Source: Corynebacterium sp. NML140438 (lineage in GTDB: Bacteria; Actinomycetota; Actinomycetes; Mycobacteriales; Mycobacteriaceae). Taken from it: 64,000 nt of DNA. Every line of letters starts with the position of its first letter. Positions within the stretch are counted from its first letter, which is position 1. Made by a program: the position numbers and the translations under genes. The notes under the pieces were generated by a model. That model did no database searches. It saw nothing but the letters and a program-made list of their open reading frames with translations, and was not told where the DNA came from. Where the stretch lies: positions 1-64,000 of the forward strand of contig NZ_MLCQ01000019.1 in the NCBI RefSeq assembly GCF_001875725.1, written 5' to 3'. This document shows, in pieces, positions 26,932-36,545 of this stretch.

Positions 26932-29052
26932 TTAGACAGTGCAAGCCCCCGAGTGCACGAGCGTCCAGGCGTACTCGAACGCGGTCTGCTTCCATTTCTC
27001 ATACCGGCCGGACACACCGCCGTGACCGGCGGACATCTCCGTCTTGAGCAGGATCTCCCCGCCCGTGGCAACCTCACGCAGCTTCGCCACCCACTTCGCG
27101 GGCTCCACGTAGAGCACACGCGTGTCGTTCAGGCTGGTCACCGCCAGAATATCCGGGTAGTGCTGAGCGGTGATGTTCTCGTACGGGGCGTAGGAGGCCA
27201 TGTAGTCGTACACCTCCGGGTCGTGGTACGGGTCGCCCCACTCCTCCCACTCCACCACGGTCAGTGGCAGCTCCGGCATGAGGACTGAGGTCAGCGGGTC
27301 CACGAACGGCACGATCGCCTGGATTCCCGCGAACTTCTCCGGCGCCATGTTCGCAATCGCGCCCATCAGCATACCGCCTGCCGAGCCGCCTTCGGCCACG
27401 AGCGAGTCGTAGGAACTCACCCCGGCGCGCACGAGTTCGTCGGCGCACGCGATGAAGTCGGTGAACGTGTTCTTCTTCGTCAGCATCTTGCCGTTGTCGT
27501 ACCAGCCACGGCCCATCTCGCCGCCACCGCGCACGTGCGCGCACGCCCACACCATGCCGCGGTCCAGCAGCGACAGTCGCGCCACGGAAAAGCCCGGGTC
27601 CACCGAAGACTCGTAGGAACCATAGGCGTAGAGCAGCGTCGGGTGCGGATGAGCCATATCCAGGTCCGCACGGTGCACCACCGAGATCGGCACCTGGGTG
27701 CCGTCGTCGGCGGTGGCCCACATGCGGCTGGCGACGTAGTCGGCGGCATCGTAGCCCCCGAGCACCTCCTGCTGCTTCAGCAGCGTCAGCTCGCGAGTGT
27801 CCACCCGGTAGTCGAACAGCTGGGCAGGCTGTGTAAAGGAGGTATACGTCAGCCGCACCACCGGCGCATCCCACTCAGGGTTGCCGCCCAATCCCACGGT
27901 GTAGAGCTCCTCGTCGAATTCGAGCTCGCGCAGCGCGCCGAAGCTTCCTCCCTCCACGGGTGCCACCGCAAGCCTGCTGATGCCCCCGGAGCGGTAGGCA
28001 CAAAAGAGTAAGTCCCGATACGTATCGACGCCCTCTACGCGCACATCCGCACTGTGCTCCACAAGCGTCTCCAGCTCTGTGAGCGGCACCCGCGCAGCCA
28101 CCGGGCACGAACCCACAGCGAAGTTAGGGCCGGTCGCGTTGTGCGTGACCACCCAGTACCCGCGCCCGGCGAGCTCCGCGTAGTCCAAGTCGTACTCCAC
28201 GCCTTCCTTGCGCGGCCACAGGACCTCGAAGTCAGCGGTCGGCGTATCCAGAGGCACCGCGCGCCACTCGCTGGTCAGCTTCGAGCTGGCCACGATGTAC
28301 AGGAACTGCTCCGCACGGTCTCCACCCACGCCAAGGTTGAAGCGCTCATCGTCCTCCTGGTAGACCAGCACGTCTTCCGACGCCGCCGTGCCCACCTCGT
28401 GGCGCCACACTTGATGCGGGCGCCACGCGTCGTCAACGCGCAGGTAAAACAGGTACTGCTCCCCCGCCCACGTCGCGCCGTAAAAGGCGCCCTCGATGAT
28501 ATCCGGCAGCAGCTCGCCAGTCTCCAGGTCCTTCATGCGCAGGTCAAAGCGTTCGTCGCCGGAGGTGTCCGTCGAAAAGGCGAGCAAGCGCCCAGACGTA
28601 GACACCGCGGACGCACCGAGCGAGAAGAACTCGTGGCCCTCGGCCATCTCGTTGAGGTCAAGCAGCACCTGCTCCCCCGGCAGCGGCGAGCCATCCTCCG
28701 GCAGCGTCGGCGGCGTCCACGGGTCGTCGCCGACTCGCACGCGGCAGGACACGCCATAGCTCTTGCCCTCGATGGTGCGGCCGTAGTACCACCAGTCGCC
28801 GTTGCGCTGTGGCACGGACATGTCAGTCTCCTTGATGCGAGACTTCATCTCCTGGTAGACCTGCTCCGCGAGCGGGGCAAACGGGGCGGTCACCTCCGCG
28901 GTATACGCGTTCTCCGCCTCCAAATAGGCGATGGTCTCCGGGGACTGCTTGTCCCGGAGCCACTCATAATTATCGACGAACTCGCGTCCATGAAACACGC
29001 GAGTCGTAGGGTGTTGTGCTGCCACTGGCGGTTGCGCGCTGAAATTCGTCAT
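26932..29052 (-). CDS. ptrB: Oligopeptidase B (prolyl oligopeptidase family)
   Basis: Cytosolic serine peptidase, 706 aa, that cuts short peptides after Arg or Lys. There is an N-terminal beta-propeller of about 400 residues, then an alpha/beta hydrolase domain. VAEGGSAGGMLMGA holds the catalytic Ser, SLNDTRV the Asp and SAGHGGVSGRYE the His. YDNGKMLTKKNTFTDF is characteristic of oligopeptidase B. The start at 29052 (MTNFSAQPP) is preferred to an upstream GTG frame. It lies between purS and purC as ptrB does in mycobacteria. Confidence 0.92.
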   Translation of the reverse strand: MTNFSAQPPVAAQHPTTRVFHGREFVDNYEWLRDKQSPETIAYLEAENAYTAEVTAPFAPLAEQVYQEMKSRIKETDMSVPQRNGDWWYYGRTIEGKSYGVSCRVRVGDDPWTPPTLPEDGSPLPGEQVLLDLNEMAEGHEFFSLGASAVSTSGRLLAFSTDTSGDERFDLRMKDLETGELLPDIIEGAFYGATWAGEQYLFYLRVDDAWRPHQVWRHEVGTAASEDVLVYQEDDERFNLGVGGDRAEQFLYIVASSKLTSEWRAVPLDTPTADFEVLWPRKEGVEYDLDYAELAGRGYWVVTHNATGPNFAVGSCPVAARVPLTELETLVEHSADVRVEGVDTYRDLLFCAYRSGGISRLAVAPVEGGSFGALRELEFDEELYTVGLGGNPEWDAPVVRLTYTSFTQPAQLFDYRVDTRELTLLKQQEVLGGYDAADYVASRMWATADDGTQVPISVVHRADLDMAHPHPTLLYAYGSYESSVDPGFSVARLSLLDRGMVWACAHVRGGGEMGRGWYDNGKMLTKKNTFTDFIACADELVRAGVSSYDSLVAEGGSAGGMLMGAIANMAPEKFAGIQAIVPFVDPLTSVLMPELPLTVVEWEEWGDPYHDPEVYDYMASYAPYENITAQHYPDILAVTSLNDTRVLYVEPAKWVAKLREVATGGEILLKTEMSAGHGGVSGRYEKWKQTAFEYAWTLVHSGACTV

Positions 29053-29082
29053 AGGCGACGAGTCTACGCGCAACCTCACACC

Positions 29083-29979
29083 TTAGGCACGCGCCCCCGG
29101 CCAGTCGCTGAACTTCTCGCCGCTGAGGCGCTCGTAGGCCTCGATGTAGCGATCGCGGGTCGCCTCCACCACGGAACCAGGCAACTCCGGCGGCTGGGTG
29201 TTCTCCGCAGGGTCCCAACCGGACTTCGGGCCAGTCAGCCAGTTGCGCACGTACTGCTTATCGAAGCTCGGCTGCACCTTGCCTTCCTCGTACGTATCCG
29301 CCGGCCAATAGCGGGACGAATCAGGCGTGAGCACCTCGTCCGCCAGAACCAGGTTGCTCTCCTCATCGAGGCCAAACTCAAGCTTCGTGTCAGCCAGGAT
29401 GATGCCCTTGGTCTCCGCATACTCGGCGGCCCGCGTGTACACCTCCAAGGTCAGGTCACGCAGCTGGGCAGCGAGCTTCGCGCCCACTTTCTCCTCCACG
29501 TACTCGAACGTGACGTTCTCGTCGTGATCACCCTGCGTGGCCTTCGTCGCCGGGGTGAAAATCGGCTCCGGCAGCTTCGAGGCCTCAACCAGACCCTCCG
29601 GCAGCTTCACACCACACACCATGCCGGTGCGGTCGTATTCCTTCTTGCCCGAACCGGTCAGGTAACCGCGAGCTACGCACTCGAATGGAATCATCTTCAG
29701 CTTCTTCACCACGTACGAGCGGCCGAGGACCTCCTCCGGAATCCGGGGATCATCAATCGGGCCCGCCAGGTGATTTCGCACACCCGAAAGCAGGTCGAAG
29801 AAGAACATGGACGTGGCAGTCAGAATCCGGCCCTTGTCCGGGATCGCCGGCTCCAACGAGAAGTCGAACGCCGAAATACGGTCCGACGCCACCATCAATA
29901 ATGTTTCGTCATCCACCTCGTAAATCTCGCGGACCTTGCCGCCAGCCAGGTGGGTATAGTCAGAAAGCTCTGGACGCAT
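29083..29979 (-). CDS. purC: SAICAR synthetase
   Basis: Seventh step of purine synthesis: joins CAIR and aspartate using ATP. The 298-aa protein starts [21 protein letters not shown], the typical phosphate-binding N-terminus. [16 protein letters not shown] and [11 protein letters not shown] are the family signatures. An ATG two codons earlier (29985) is also possible. It begins 11 nt after the purB stop and is part of the purD-purB-purC run. Confidence 0.97.
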   Translation of the reverse strand: MRPELSDYTHLAGGKVREIYEVDDETLLMVASDRISAFDFSLEPAIPDKGRILTATSMFFFDLLSGVRNHLAGPIDDPRIPEEVLGRSYVVKKLKMIPFECVARGYLTGSGKKEYDRTGMVCGVKLPEGLVEASKLPEPIFTPATKATQGDHDENVTFEYVEEKVGAKLAAQLRDLTLEVYTRAAEYAETKGIILADTKLEFGLDEESNLVLADEVLTPDSSRYWPADTYEEGKVQPSFDKQYVRNWLTGPKSGWDPAENTQPPELPGSVVEATRDRYIEAYERLSGEKFSDWPGARA

Positions 29980-29990
29980 GGACATAAAGG

Positions 29991-31430
29991 TTACAGAATC
30001 TCCCCTGGTTTGTACGCAGCGGCGTCCGGGTGGGCGTCGATAAGCTGTTGGATACGAGCACACACGTTGCTGACCTGCGACTCCGCCGAACCGATGAACG
30101 CGTGGCGGTCAGCCAACGCATCCTCCAGCTGCTCTTTGTCGAGCGGAAGACGCTCATCAGCGGCGAGGCGATCGATGAGGTTTTGCTCAGCGCCATTTTC
30201 GCGCATATCAAGCGCCATCGCAACCGCGTGCTCCTTGATAATCTCGTGCGCCGTCTCACGGCCCACGCCCGCGCGTACCGACGCCATCAAGATCCTCGTC
30301 GTGGCCAAGAACGGCAGGTAACGGTCCAGCTCACGGTTGAGCATCGCCGGGAACGCGCCGAACTCATCCAGCACAGTGAGAAATGTCTCAAACTGGCCGT
30401 CGATCGCGAAGAAGGCGTCCGGCAGGGCCACACGACGCACCACGGAGCAGAACACGTCGCCCTCATTCCACTGCTGCCCCGCAAGGTCAGCGACCATGGT
30501 GAGGTAGCCTCGCAGGATGACCTGGAAGCCACCGACACGCTCGCAGGAACGCGCGTTCATCTTGTGCGGCATCGCAGAAGAGCCGACCTGGCCCTCCTTG
30601 AAGCCCTCCGTGACCGTCTCGTTGCCGGCCATCAGGCGGATCGTGGTCGCAAGCGACGACGGACCCGCTCCCAGCTGCACGATCGCCGAGATAGCGTCGA
30701 AGTCCAGGGAGCGCGGGTAGACCTGGCCCACCGAGTCAAAGGTGCGCTCGAAGCCCAGGTGGCGCGCCACCGACTGCTCCAGCTGGCGCAGCTTCGCCTC
30801 GTCGCCACCCATCAGGTCGAGCATGTCCTGCGCGGTGCCCATCGGGCCCTTGATGCCGCGCAACGGGTAGGCCCCCAGCAGCGTCTCAATACGCTCAACC
30901 GCCACCAGCATCTCATCCGCCGCCGACGCGAAACGCTTGCCCAGCGTGGTGGCCTGCGCCGCAACGTTGTGCGAACGCCCCGCCATCACCAGGGTGGAGT
31001 ACTGATCCGCCCGGTTCCCGATCGCCTTGAGCACCGCAACGGACTTGTCCCGAATCAGCTCCAGCGAGCGGTAAATCTGCAACTGCTCGACGTTCTCCGT
31101 CAGGTCACGGCTGGTCATCCCCTTATGGATGTGCTCGTGACCCGCAAGCGCATTGAACTCCTCGATGCGCGCCTTCACGTCATGTCGCGTGACCTTCTCA
31201 CGCTCAGCGATAGAGCCCAGGTCCACCTTGTCGACGACCGCTTCGTACGCAGCGATCGCCTCCTCAGGAATCTCGACTCCCAGCTCACGCTGCGCCTTCA
31301 TCACGGCGATCCAGAGCTGACGCTCCAGAATGATCTTGTGTTCTGCGCTCCACAGCGTCGCCATTTCCGGCGACGCGTAGCGGTTCGACAGGACGTTGCT
31401 ATTGTTCGGTTTCAACAGTTTCTCAGCCAC
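29991..31430 (-). CDS. purB: Adenylosuccinate lyase
   Basis: Cuts SAICAR to AICAR and adenylosuccinate to AMP, 479 aa. [17 protein letters not shown] is the fumarase/ASL signature loop with the catalytic Ser. [17 protein letters not shown] and [17 protein letters not shown] hold the active-site His residues. I use the GTG at 31430 ([10 protein letters not shown]); the upstream frame is not conserved. purD ends 35 nt upstream. Confidence 0.96.
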   Translation of the reverse strand: MAEKLLKPNNSNVLSNRYASPEMATLWSAEHKIILERQLWIAVMKAQRELGVEIPEEAIAAYEAVVDKVDLGSIAEREKVTRHDVKARIEEFNALAGHEHIHKGMTSRDLTENVEQLQIYRSLELIRDKSVAVLKAIGNRADQYSTLVMAGRSHNVAAQATTLGKRFASAADEMLVAVERIETLLGAYPLRGIKGPMGTAQDMLDLMGGDEAKLRQLEQSVARHLGFERTFDSVGQVYPRSLDFDAISAIVQLGAGPSSLATTIRLMAGNETVTEGFKEGQVGSSAMPHKMNARSCERVGGFQVILRGYLTMVADLAGQQWNEGDVFCSVVRRVALPDAFFAIDGQFETFLTVLDEFGAFPAMLNRELDRYLPFLATTRILMASVRAGVGRETAHEIIKEHAVAMALDMRENGAEQNLIDRLAADERLPLDKEQLEDALADRHAFIGSAESQVSNVCARIQQLIDAHPDAAAYKPGEIL

Positions 31431-31465
31431 GACGCTGATTATCGCACAACGTCCCGACACGCGCG

Positions 31466-32713
31466 CTAGATACGGATTTCTCCCTCAATCGCGCGACGCC
31501 CAATGTCCTTGCGGTAGAAGGAACCCTCGAGCGAAATCTGCCCAATCGCCTGGTAGGCAGCGTCCACCGCGTCCTGCAGCGTTACGCCCTTACCCAGCAC
31601 GTTGAGCACGCGCCCACCAGCAGAGACGTACTCCCCATCCTTGGTCGCGGTACCTGCGTGCAACACCACGTCGGGGTTGTCCAGGTCGGCGCCTGCAATG
31701 ACGTCCCCGGTCTTGGGGTGCTCCGGGTAGTCCTTCGCCGCCAGCACCACCGTCGCAGCGTAGCCGTCCTCCCACTCCAGCGCCGGCAGCGTGTCTAGGC
31801 TGCCCGTTGCTACGGCGTAGAGGACGTCGACAAGCGGGGTACGCAGCAGGCTGAGCACCGGCTGAGTCTCCGGGTCGCCGAAGCGCGCGTTGAACTCCAC
31901 CACCGACGGGCCCTCCGGACCCCACGCGGCGCCGACGTACAGCAGGCCCTGGTACGGGATGCCGCGGGCGACCATCTCGCGCGCCACCGGCCGCGCAATC
32001 TCGTCCACGATGCGGTCTACGCCACCCTCCGGCAGCCACGGAAGCGGCGTGTACGCGCCCATCCCACCAGTGTTCGGGCCCTCGTCATTGTCGTAGGCGC
32101 GCTTGTGATCCTGCGCCGGCAGCAACGGCACCACGGTCTCGCCGTCTACGAGGCAGAACAGTGACACCTCCGGGCCCTCCAGGAAGGACTCGAACAGCAC
32201 CGGGTTGCCGGCCTCAATCACCTCGCGAGCGTGCGCGCGGGCCTCGGCAGCATCGAGCGTAACGACGACCCCCTTGCCGCCAGCCAGCCCATCATCCTTG
32301 ACCACGTAGTGAGGGCCGAACGCCTCAAGAGCATCGTCGATCTCCTCGATGCGCTCCACGCGCTGCGCGCGGGCCGTCGCCACACCAGCAGCGGCCATGA
32401 CGTCCTTCGCGAATGCCTTGGACCCCTCCAGCTGCGCCGCGGCCTTCGTCGGGCCAAACGCTGGAATGCCCGCGGCCTGCAGCGCGTCCACCGCACCCGC
32501 CACCAACGGCACCTCAGGGCCAATCACGACAAGCTCAGCGTCAACGTCTTTCGCCAGCTCGACGACCGACTCAGGCGAAGCGACGTCGACACTCCTGACC
32601 TCAGCAAGTGATGCCATGCCGGCGTTTCCCGGCGCGACAGTGAGCTCGTGTCCTGCAAGACCTTTCAACAGGGCGTGTTCGCGGCCGCCCGAACCGATAA
32701 CAAGGATGCGCAT
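31466..32713 (-). CDS. purD: Phosphoribosylamine-glycine ligase
   Basis: Second step of purine synthesis: makes GAR from phosphoribosylamine, glycine and ATP. The 415-aa protein begins [29 protein letters not shown] and [14 protein letters not shown] follow. The ATP-grasp core has [14 protein letters not shown] and [12 protein letters not shown], and [14 protein letters not shown] is the PurD signature. It is divergent from the HIT gene with only 30 nt between, so both promoters overlap there. Confidence 0.97.
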   Translation of the reverse strand: MRILVIGSGGREHALLKGLAGHELTVAPGNAGMASLAEVRSVDVASPESVVELAKDVDAELVVIGPEVPLVAGAVDALQAAGIPAFGPTKAAAQLEGSKAFAKDVMAAAGVATARAQRVERIEEIDDALEAFGPHYVVKDDGLAGGKGVVVTLDAAEARAHAREVIEAGNPVLFESFLEGPEVSLFCLVDGETVVPLLPAQDHKRAYDNDEGPNTGGMGAYTPLPWLPEGGVDRIVDEIARPVAREMVARGIPYQGLLYVGAAWGPEGPSVVEFNARFGDPETQPVLSLLRTPLVDVLYAVATGSLDTLPALEWEDGYAATVVLAAKDYPEHPKTGDVIAGADLDNPDVVLHAGTATKDGEYVSAGGRVLNVLGKGVTLQDAVDAAYQAIGQISLEGSFYRKDIGRRAIEGEIRI

Positions 32714-32743
32714 GCCCACTAACTTACCGGTAACCTAGGCGCT

Positions 32744-33148
32744 ATGAGCACTGTGTTTACAAAGATTATTCAAGGTGAAATTCCAGGCCGCTTCGTGTAC
32801 AAGGACGAGGACGTCGCCGCGTTCCTCACCATCGAGCCGATCGCGTACGGCCACACGCTGGTCGTTCCCGTCAAAGAGATCGATAAGTGGACCGACATCG
32901 AGCCAGCGCTGTGGGCAAAAATGAATGACGTTGCCCAACGAGTAGGCAACGCCATCATCGAAGCATTTGGCAGCGAGCGCGCCGGCTACCTCATCGCCGG
33001 CTTCGAAGTGCCGCACGCACACATCCACGTCTTCCCCGCCAACGACATGTCCGGCTACGACCTGTCCACCGTGATGAAGATGGACGAAACCGACCCGGCC
33101 AAGATGGACGAAGCCGCGGAGAAGCTGCGCGCAGCACTCGAGGCTTAA
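32744..33148 (+). CDS. HIT family nucleotide-binding protein
   Basis: Small histidine-triad protein (134 aa) that hydrolyses or transfers nucleoside phosphoramidates. The motif HAHIHVFP is the H-x-H-x-H triad, and IIQGEIPGRFVYKDEDV is the common N-terminus. Its partner substrate is not known. A -10-like TAACCT lies directly before the ATG, so the transcript may be leaderless. It overlaps the end of the convergent kinase gene by 4 nt. Mycobacteria keep a HIT gene (Rv0759c) beside phoPR. Confidence 0.9.
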   Translation: MSTVFTKIIQGEIPGRFVYKDEDVAAFLTIEPIAYGHTLVVPVKEIDKWTDIEPALWAKMNDVAQRVGNAIIEAFGSERAGYLIAGFEVPHAHIHVFPANDMSGYDLSTVMKMDETDPAKMDEAAEKLRAALEA

Positions 33149-34539
33149 ACCTTCGGGCTCTTCTCCATCGGGAGGGAAATGGTGAACGTGGAGCCCTCAC
33201 CCAGCGCGCTTTTTACGGTAATGGTGCCGTCGTGTTGCTCGATGAGGGACTTCGCGATCGCCAACCCCAACCCCGAACCACCGCCGGAGGCGCGGTTCCT
33301 GGAGTTGTCCGCGCGGTAGAACCGCTCGAAGATGTGCTCCGCGTCCTTCTCCTCCATGCCGCAGCCGTCGTCGATCACTTCAATGATGATGCGGTCCAGG
33401 TTCTCCCGCAACGCCACCGTGACCGACGCGTCCTTGCCCGCGTGCTTGAACGCATTGACAATCAGGTTCAGCAACACCTGGTGCAGCCGCGACGGGTCAC
33501 CGTTGACCGTCGGCACCGAGGTGGCGTTGTTCTCAATCGTGAGCGAACGCTCCGGGAACGCCGCCTGCGCAGAGCTCACCGCCGAAGTCACCATCTCCAA
33601 CACATCCACCTGGCGCTTATCCAGGCGAGTGCCCTCCGCGCGGGTCAGCGCGAGGAGGTCCTCGACCAGCAACTGCATGCGGGCAGACTCCTCCTCAATT
33701 TTGCCAATGACCATGTCCGCATCCGGCGCCATACCCTTCCGGTAGAGCTCCGCATACCCGCGCACGCTGGTCAGCGGGGTGCGTAACTCATGCGAGGCGT
33801 CGCCCACAAAGCGACGCATCTGCTCCTCCTTCAGCTGCGCATCCTCCACGGACTCCTGCAGCTGCTGCACCATCGTGTTCATCGCATACGACAACTTGCC
33901 GACTTCAGTCTCCCTCGACCACACCGGCACCCGGCGCTTCGTGTCGCCGTCGGCAATTGCAAGCGCAGTATTCTCCACTTCACGCAACGGGGCCAACGCC
34001 TTACGAATATAGGTGCGCCCCGCGAACGCAATCCCCAGCACGGCAATGAGGCCAAACGTCGTCTCGACAAACGCCAACCACCCCAACACGCGCTGCTCAG
34101 AATCAAGCTGCTTCGCCACATACTTCACGTTATGGTCAGGCGTCTCGCGTGACATCGCACGCCACTTCACACCCGGCGTCTCACCTATCGACGGCACCGT
34201 GTACGCCTTATTCGGCTGCCGCACCCTCGACAGATCCGGTGGGCTATCCTCATACACTGGACTCCACGACGTCTGGAACTGCGGATACCACGTCTCCTGA
34301 TAAAAATCGCTCGGCGCACCCGACGACGGCACCCACGTCGCCTGCCCAACCCACGTGTCCAACCCCTCGCTGAGCTGGTCGTCGACACGCTGATACAGAA
34401 TGCTACGCATGAACAAGTACACCGCCGAGAAACTCACCACCAGCGCCAGCGTGGCAATCGCCAACACCAACGCCACCAACTGCTTCTGCAGCGGCTTCGT
34501 CCTCGAGTACGCAAGCGCACGAAGCCGACGCCTACTCAT
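33145..34539 (-). CDS. phoS: Phosphate-responsive sensor histidine kinase PhoS
   Basis: Membrane histidine kinase, 464 aa. There are two membrane segments (about 20-44 and 155-175) around an extracytoplasmic sensor domain of about 110 aa, then HAMP. DASHELRTPLTSVRGYAEL carries the phospho-accepting His at about 250. The ATPase has N-box, DDGCGMEE and GGGSGLGLAIAKSL. It starts 14 nt after its regulator gene. I call it PhoS because of the gene order beside HIT and purD, equal to mycobacterial PhoR and C. glutamicum PhoS. Naming is by synteny, not by a tested ligand. Confidence 0.8.
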   Translation of the reverse strand: MSRRRLRALAYSRTKPLQKQLVALVLAIATLALVVSFSAVYLFMRSILYQRVDDQLSEGLDTWVGQATWVPSSGAPSDFYQETWYPQFQTSWSPVYEDSPPDLSRVRQPNKAYTVPSIGETPGVKWRAMSRETPDHNVKYVAKQLDSEQRVLGWLAFVETTFGLIAVLGIAFAGRTYIRKALAPLREVENTALAIADGDTKRRVPVWSRETEVGKLSYAMNTMVQQLQESVEDAQLKEEQMRRFVGDASHELRTPLTSVRGYAELYRKGMAPDADMVIGKIEEESARMQLLVEDLLALTRAEGTRLDKRQVDVLEMVTSAVSSAQAAFPERSLTIENNATSVPTVNGDPSRLHQVLLNLIVNAFKHAGKDASVTVALRENLDRIIIEVIDDGCGMEEKDAEHIFERFYRADNSRNRASGGGSGLGLAIAKSLIEQHDGTITVKSALGEGSTFTISLPMEKSPKV

Positions 34540-34553
34540 CGGTCACCTACGCC

Positions 34554-35261
34554 TTACTTACGAGGTGTACGCAGCACATAGCCGACGCCACGCACCGTAT
34601 GAATCAACGGCACCTCACCGTTATCCACCTTGCGCCGCAGATACGAAATGTACGACTCCACCACGTTGCCGTCGCCACCAAAGTCGTAGTGCCACACATT
34701 ATCCAGAATCTTCGCCTTCGACAGCACCACCTCAGCATTCAGCATCAAGTAGCGCAGCAAGTTGAACTCCGTCGGCGACAACTCAATAATCTCGCCAGCC
34801 TTCGTCACCTCATGCGTCTCATCATTCAACGTCAGATCGGCGTAACGCAGCGTCGTATCCTCATCCGCGTCCTCCGTCACCTTCCCGCGACGCAAAATCA
34901 CACGCAGACGAGTAATAACCTCCTCCAAAGAGAAGGGCTTCGTCACATAATCATCAGCACCAATAGTCAGGCCGTGGATCCGGTCCTCCACCGCGTCCTT
35001 CGCAGTCAAGAACAGCACCGGGCCATCAATGCCCTCGCTACGCAGCTTGCCCAACAGCTCAAAACCATCCATCCCCGGCATCATCACGTCAAGAATGAAC
35101 GCGTCCGGACGGAAGTCCTTCACCTTCTCCAGCGCCTCCTGGCCAGACCCCGCACTCTCAACCTCAAAGCCCTGGAACTTCAAAGAAACCGTCAACAACT
35201 CAACGATATTCGGCTCATCATCAACAACGAGCACCTTTACAGGCTTCGTAGCCTCAGACAT
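34554..35261 (-). CDS. phoR: OmpR-family response regulator PhoR
   Basis: DNA-binding response regulator of 235 aa. The receiver domain has the acidic pair in VLVVDDEPN, phospho-Asp in FILDVMMPGMDG, the Thr in FLTAKD and the Lys in YVTKPFS. The C-terminal winged helix has LSPTEFNLLRYLMLN and SYISYLRRKVD. It forms a two-gene operon with phoS. In C. glutamicum PhoR activates pst and other phosphate-starvation genes; PHO-box-like repeats before pstS in this window fit. The upstream region to 35400 is the likely promoter and leader. Confidence 0.82.
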   Translation of the reverse strand: MSEATKPVKVLVVDDEPNIVELLTVSLKFQGFEVESAGSGQEALEKVKDFRPDAFILDVMMPGMDGFELLGKLRSEGIDGPVLFLTAKDAVEDRIHGLTIGADDYVTKPFSLEEVITRLRVILRRGKVTEDADEDTTLRYADLTLNDETHEVTKAGEIIELSPTEFNLLRYLMLNAEVVLSKAKILDNVWHYDFGGDGNVVESYISYLRRKVDNGEVPLIHTVRGVGYVLRTPRK

Positions 35262-35491
35262 GTACAGTTCACTCCTTCATAGACCAGGGCATTCCACGCT
35301 CCCTCTTGCTGTTCTTTACTGTCTTCGGAAGCGCGGCGGCGCCACGAATGGCTTCCATACCCGCGAACATAACTGCCTCTATCTAACGCCGTTTCTCTGA
35401 ACGTTTCCTGTACACCCCCTGCACGTGGGTGAGTAAAACCGGGATAGTCCGCCGGGAGGGTGTGGTTCTGCGTGCCGGCCCGGCCGCTGCC

Positions 35492-35521
35492 AAAATAGTT
35501 CCCGACGCGGGGAACTATTTT
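35492..35521. repeat. Perfect 12-bp inverted repeat (AAAATAGTTCCC hairpin)
   Basis: Arms AAAATAGTTCCC (35492-35503) and GGGAACTATTTT (35510-35521) enclose 6 nt. The ends are A/T-rich on both sides, so it could act as a two-way terminator or as a repeat-element end. Confidence 0.6.
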
Positions 35522-35584
35522 GCGCTTTGGAGTGGTTCCCGTCGGTCGGCAGCCGCGTTTCACCAGGTCACTACGCCTGCCAAT

Positions 35585-35625
35585 GAAAATAGTTCCGGCG
35601 ATAGCACTGAGTCGGGGAACTTTTC
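35585..35625. repeat. Second, imperfect copy of the GTTCC hairpin
   Basis: GAAAATAGTTCC (35585-35596) is matched by GGGAACTTTTC (35615-35625) with an 18-nt loop. Read in reverse complement it is the first hairpin (35492-35521) with one arm missing TA and a larger loop, so the two are related. Confidence 0.45.
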
Positions 35626-35648
35626 GGGTCAGTCAGGCACCCCGACGC

Positions 35649-35695
35649 AAACACCCCCTACCCGGCGTTAGGTACGTCCCAGGTAGGGGGTGTTT
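35649..35695 (-). terminator. Terminator downstream of tRNA-Thr
   Basis: Perfect 14-bp arms AAACACCCCCTACC (35649-35662) and GGTAGGGGGTGTTT (35682-35695) with a 19-nt loop. It begins 5 nt after the tRNA-Thr 3' end on the minus strand. Confidence 0.75.
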
Positions 35696-35699
35696 CCAG

Positions 35700-35772
35700 A
35701 GCTAGAGACGAGACTTGAACTCGCAACCTACGCATTACAAGTGCGTTGCGCTACCGATTGCGCCACTCTAGC
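35700..35772 (-). tRNA. tRNA-Thr (TGT)
   Basis: The minus strand gives a 73-nt cloverleaf. The acceptor GCTAGAG pairs with CTCTAGC, discriminator T; the anticodon loop CTTGTAA has anticodon TGT; the T-arm contains GAGTTCAAGTCTC. CCA is not encoded. Its first 22 nt are also the last codons and stop of the DUF364 gene. Confidence 0.94.
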
Positions 35773-36500
35773 AGCGCTGAAGAGTCTACACTAACGTTCA
35801 CTCGTTTACCGAAATCCCACTTCCTACCTCCACCAATGCCCTTCAGCGTGCCGACGAGACCGGCCGGGTCAATGGGGATGAAGCCGGAAAGGGTGGTGGC
35901 GCCGGCGTCGAAAAGGGCGGGTGTCATGGGGGTTGATGGGCCGACGATGATGGTGTCCAGCCCGGAGGCGAGCTCCAAGAGGCGTGGCATCGTTTTGTTC
36001 ACGAGGGCCGAGGCGGTGATGAACACTGCGTCCAGGTCTGGGGCGAGGTATTCGAAGGCGGAGTCGGGGTAGTCGCCGGCGCGTTGGACGCGCTCGAAAA
36101 CGTAGAGGTCGGCGACGTCGCGGAGGGTGCGCTCCAGGCCCGGGAAGTGCCCGACGACGCCCACACGTTTGTCGGCGTAGCGGGAGGCGTAAGCCACGAA
36201 GGCATCTGGGGCGTCTGCGAAGTGGGGTGCGTCGCGGTTGACCCAGGCGTTGATGGCGGCGAGGCCGACCCCGGCTTCGGCGAGGTTCCACGATTTGAGC
36301 ATGGAGGCGGCGTCGAGAAGGGGGCGGCCGATTGGGGATTCGGAGAGGACGGGGCGGCCGTCGCCCGGGTAAACCGCGGCGATGCCGACGTGCCCGTCGG
36401 AGGTGCGGAGCCATGCCCAGTGGGGCGCGATGCCGAAGTCGGTGACAGTGATGGCGGACGGGGTGGCGTCGATAAGTTGGTCATAGAGTTGCCAGGTCAT
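35751..36500 (-). CDS. DUF364 family protein (Rossmann-like, putative metal chelation)
   Basis: Protein of 249 aa with an N-terminal DUF4213-like part and a Rossmann-like DUF364 domain: RVGVVGHFPGLERTLR, PDLDAVFITASALVNKTM and IIVGPSTPMTPALFDAGA. The family has been linked to heavy-metal chelation or molybdenum genes, but its reaction is unknown. Family members usually end soon after the GKR-x-x-V-x-V strand. Here about ten more residues follow and the stop TAG is inside tRNA-Thr. Same strand as the tRNA, so the tRNA would be processed from the same transcript. Convergent with nothing; divergent from thrE (45 nt). Confidence 0.75.
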   Translation of the reverse strand: MTWQLYDQLIDATPSAITVTDFGIAPHWAWLRTSDGHVGIAAVYPGDGRPVLSESPIGRPLLDAASMLKSWNLAEAGVGLAAINAWVNRDAPHFADAPDAFVAYASRYADKRVGVVGHFPGLERTLRDVADLYVFERVQRAGDYPDSAFEYLAPDLDAVFITASALVNKTMPRLLELASGLDTIIVGPSTPMTPALFDAGATTLSGFIPIDPAGLVGTLKGIGGGRKWDFGKRVNVSVDSSALLEWRNR

Positions 36501-36545
36501 GTGGCCATTCTAGGCGTGTCGGGGTGGCTTGCTAGGGTCGAATAC

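Larger units (their letters stand above)
35262..35648. other. Intergenic region with paired hairpins
   Basis: About 390 nt without a supported gene between phoR and the tRNA-Thr terminator. The part nearest phoR (35262-35420) should hold its promoter and leader, with AAGGAG before the start. The remainder carries two related inverted repeats listed separately. Short open frames here overlap the repeats and lack ribosome sites, so I do not call them. Confidence 0.6.
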
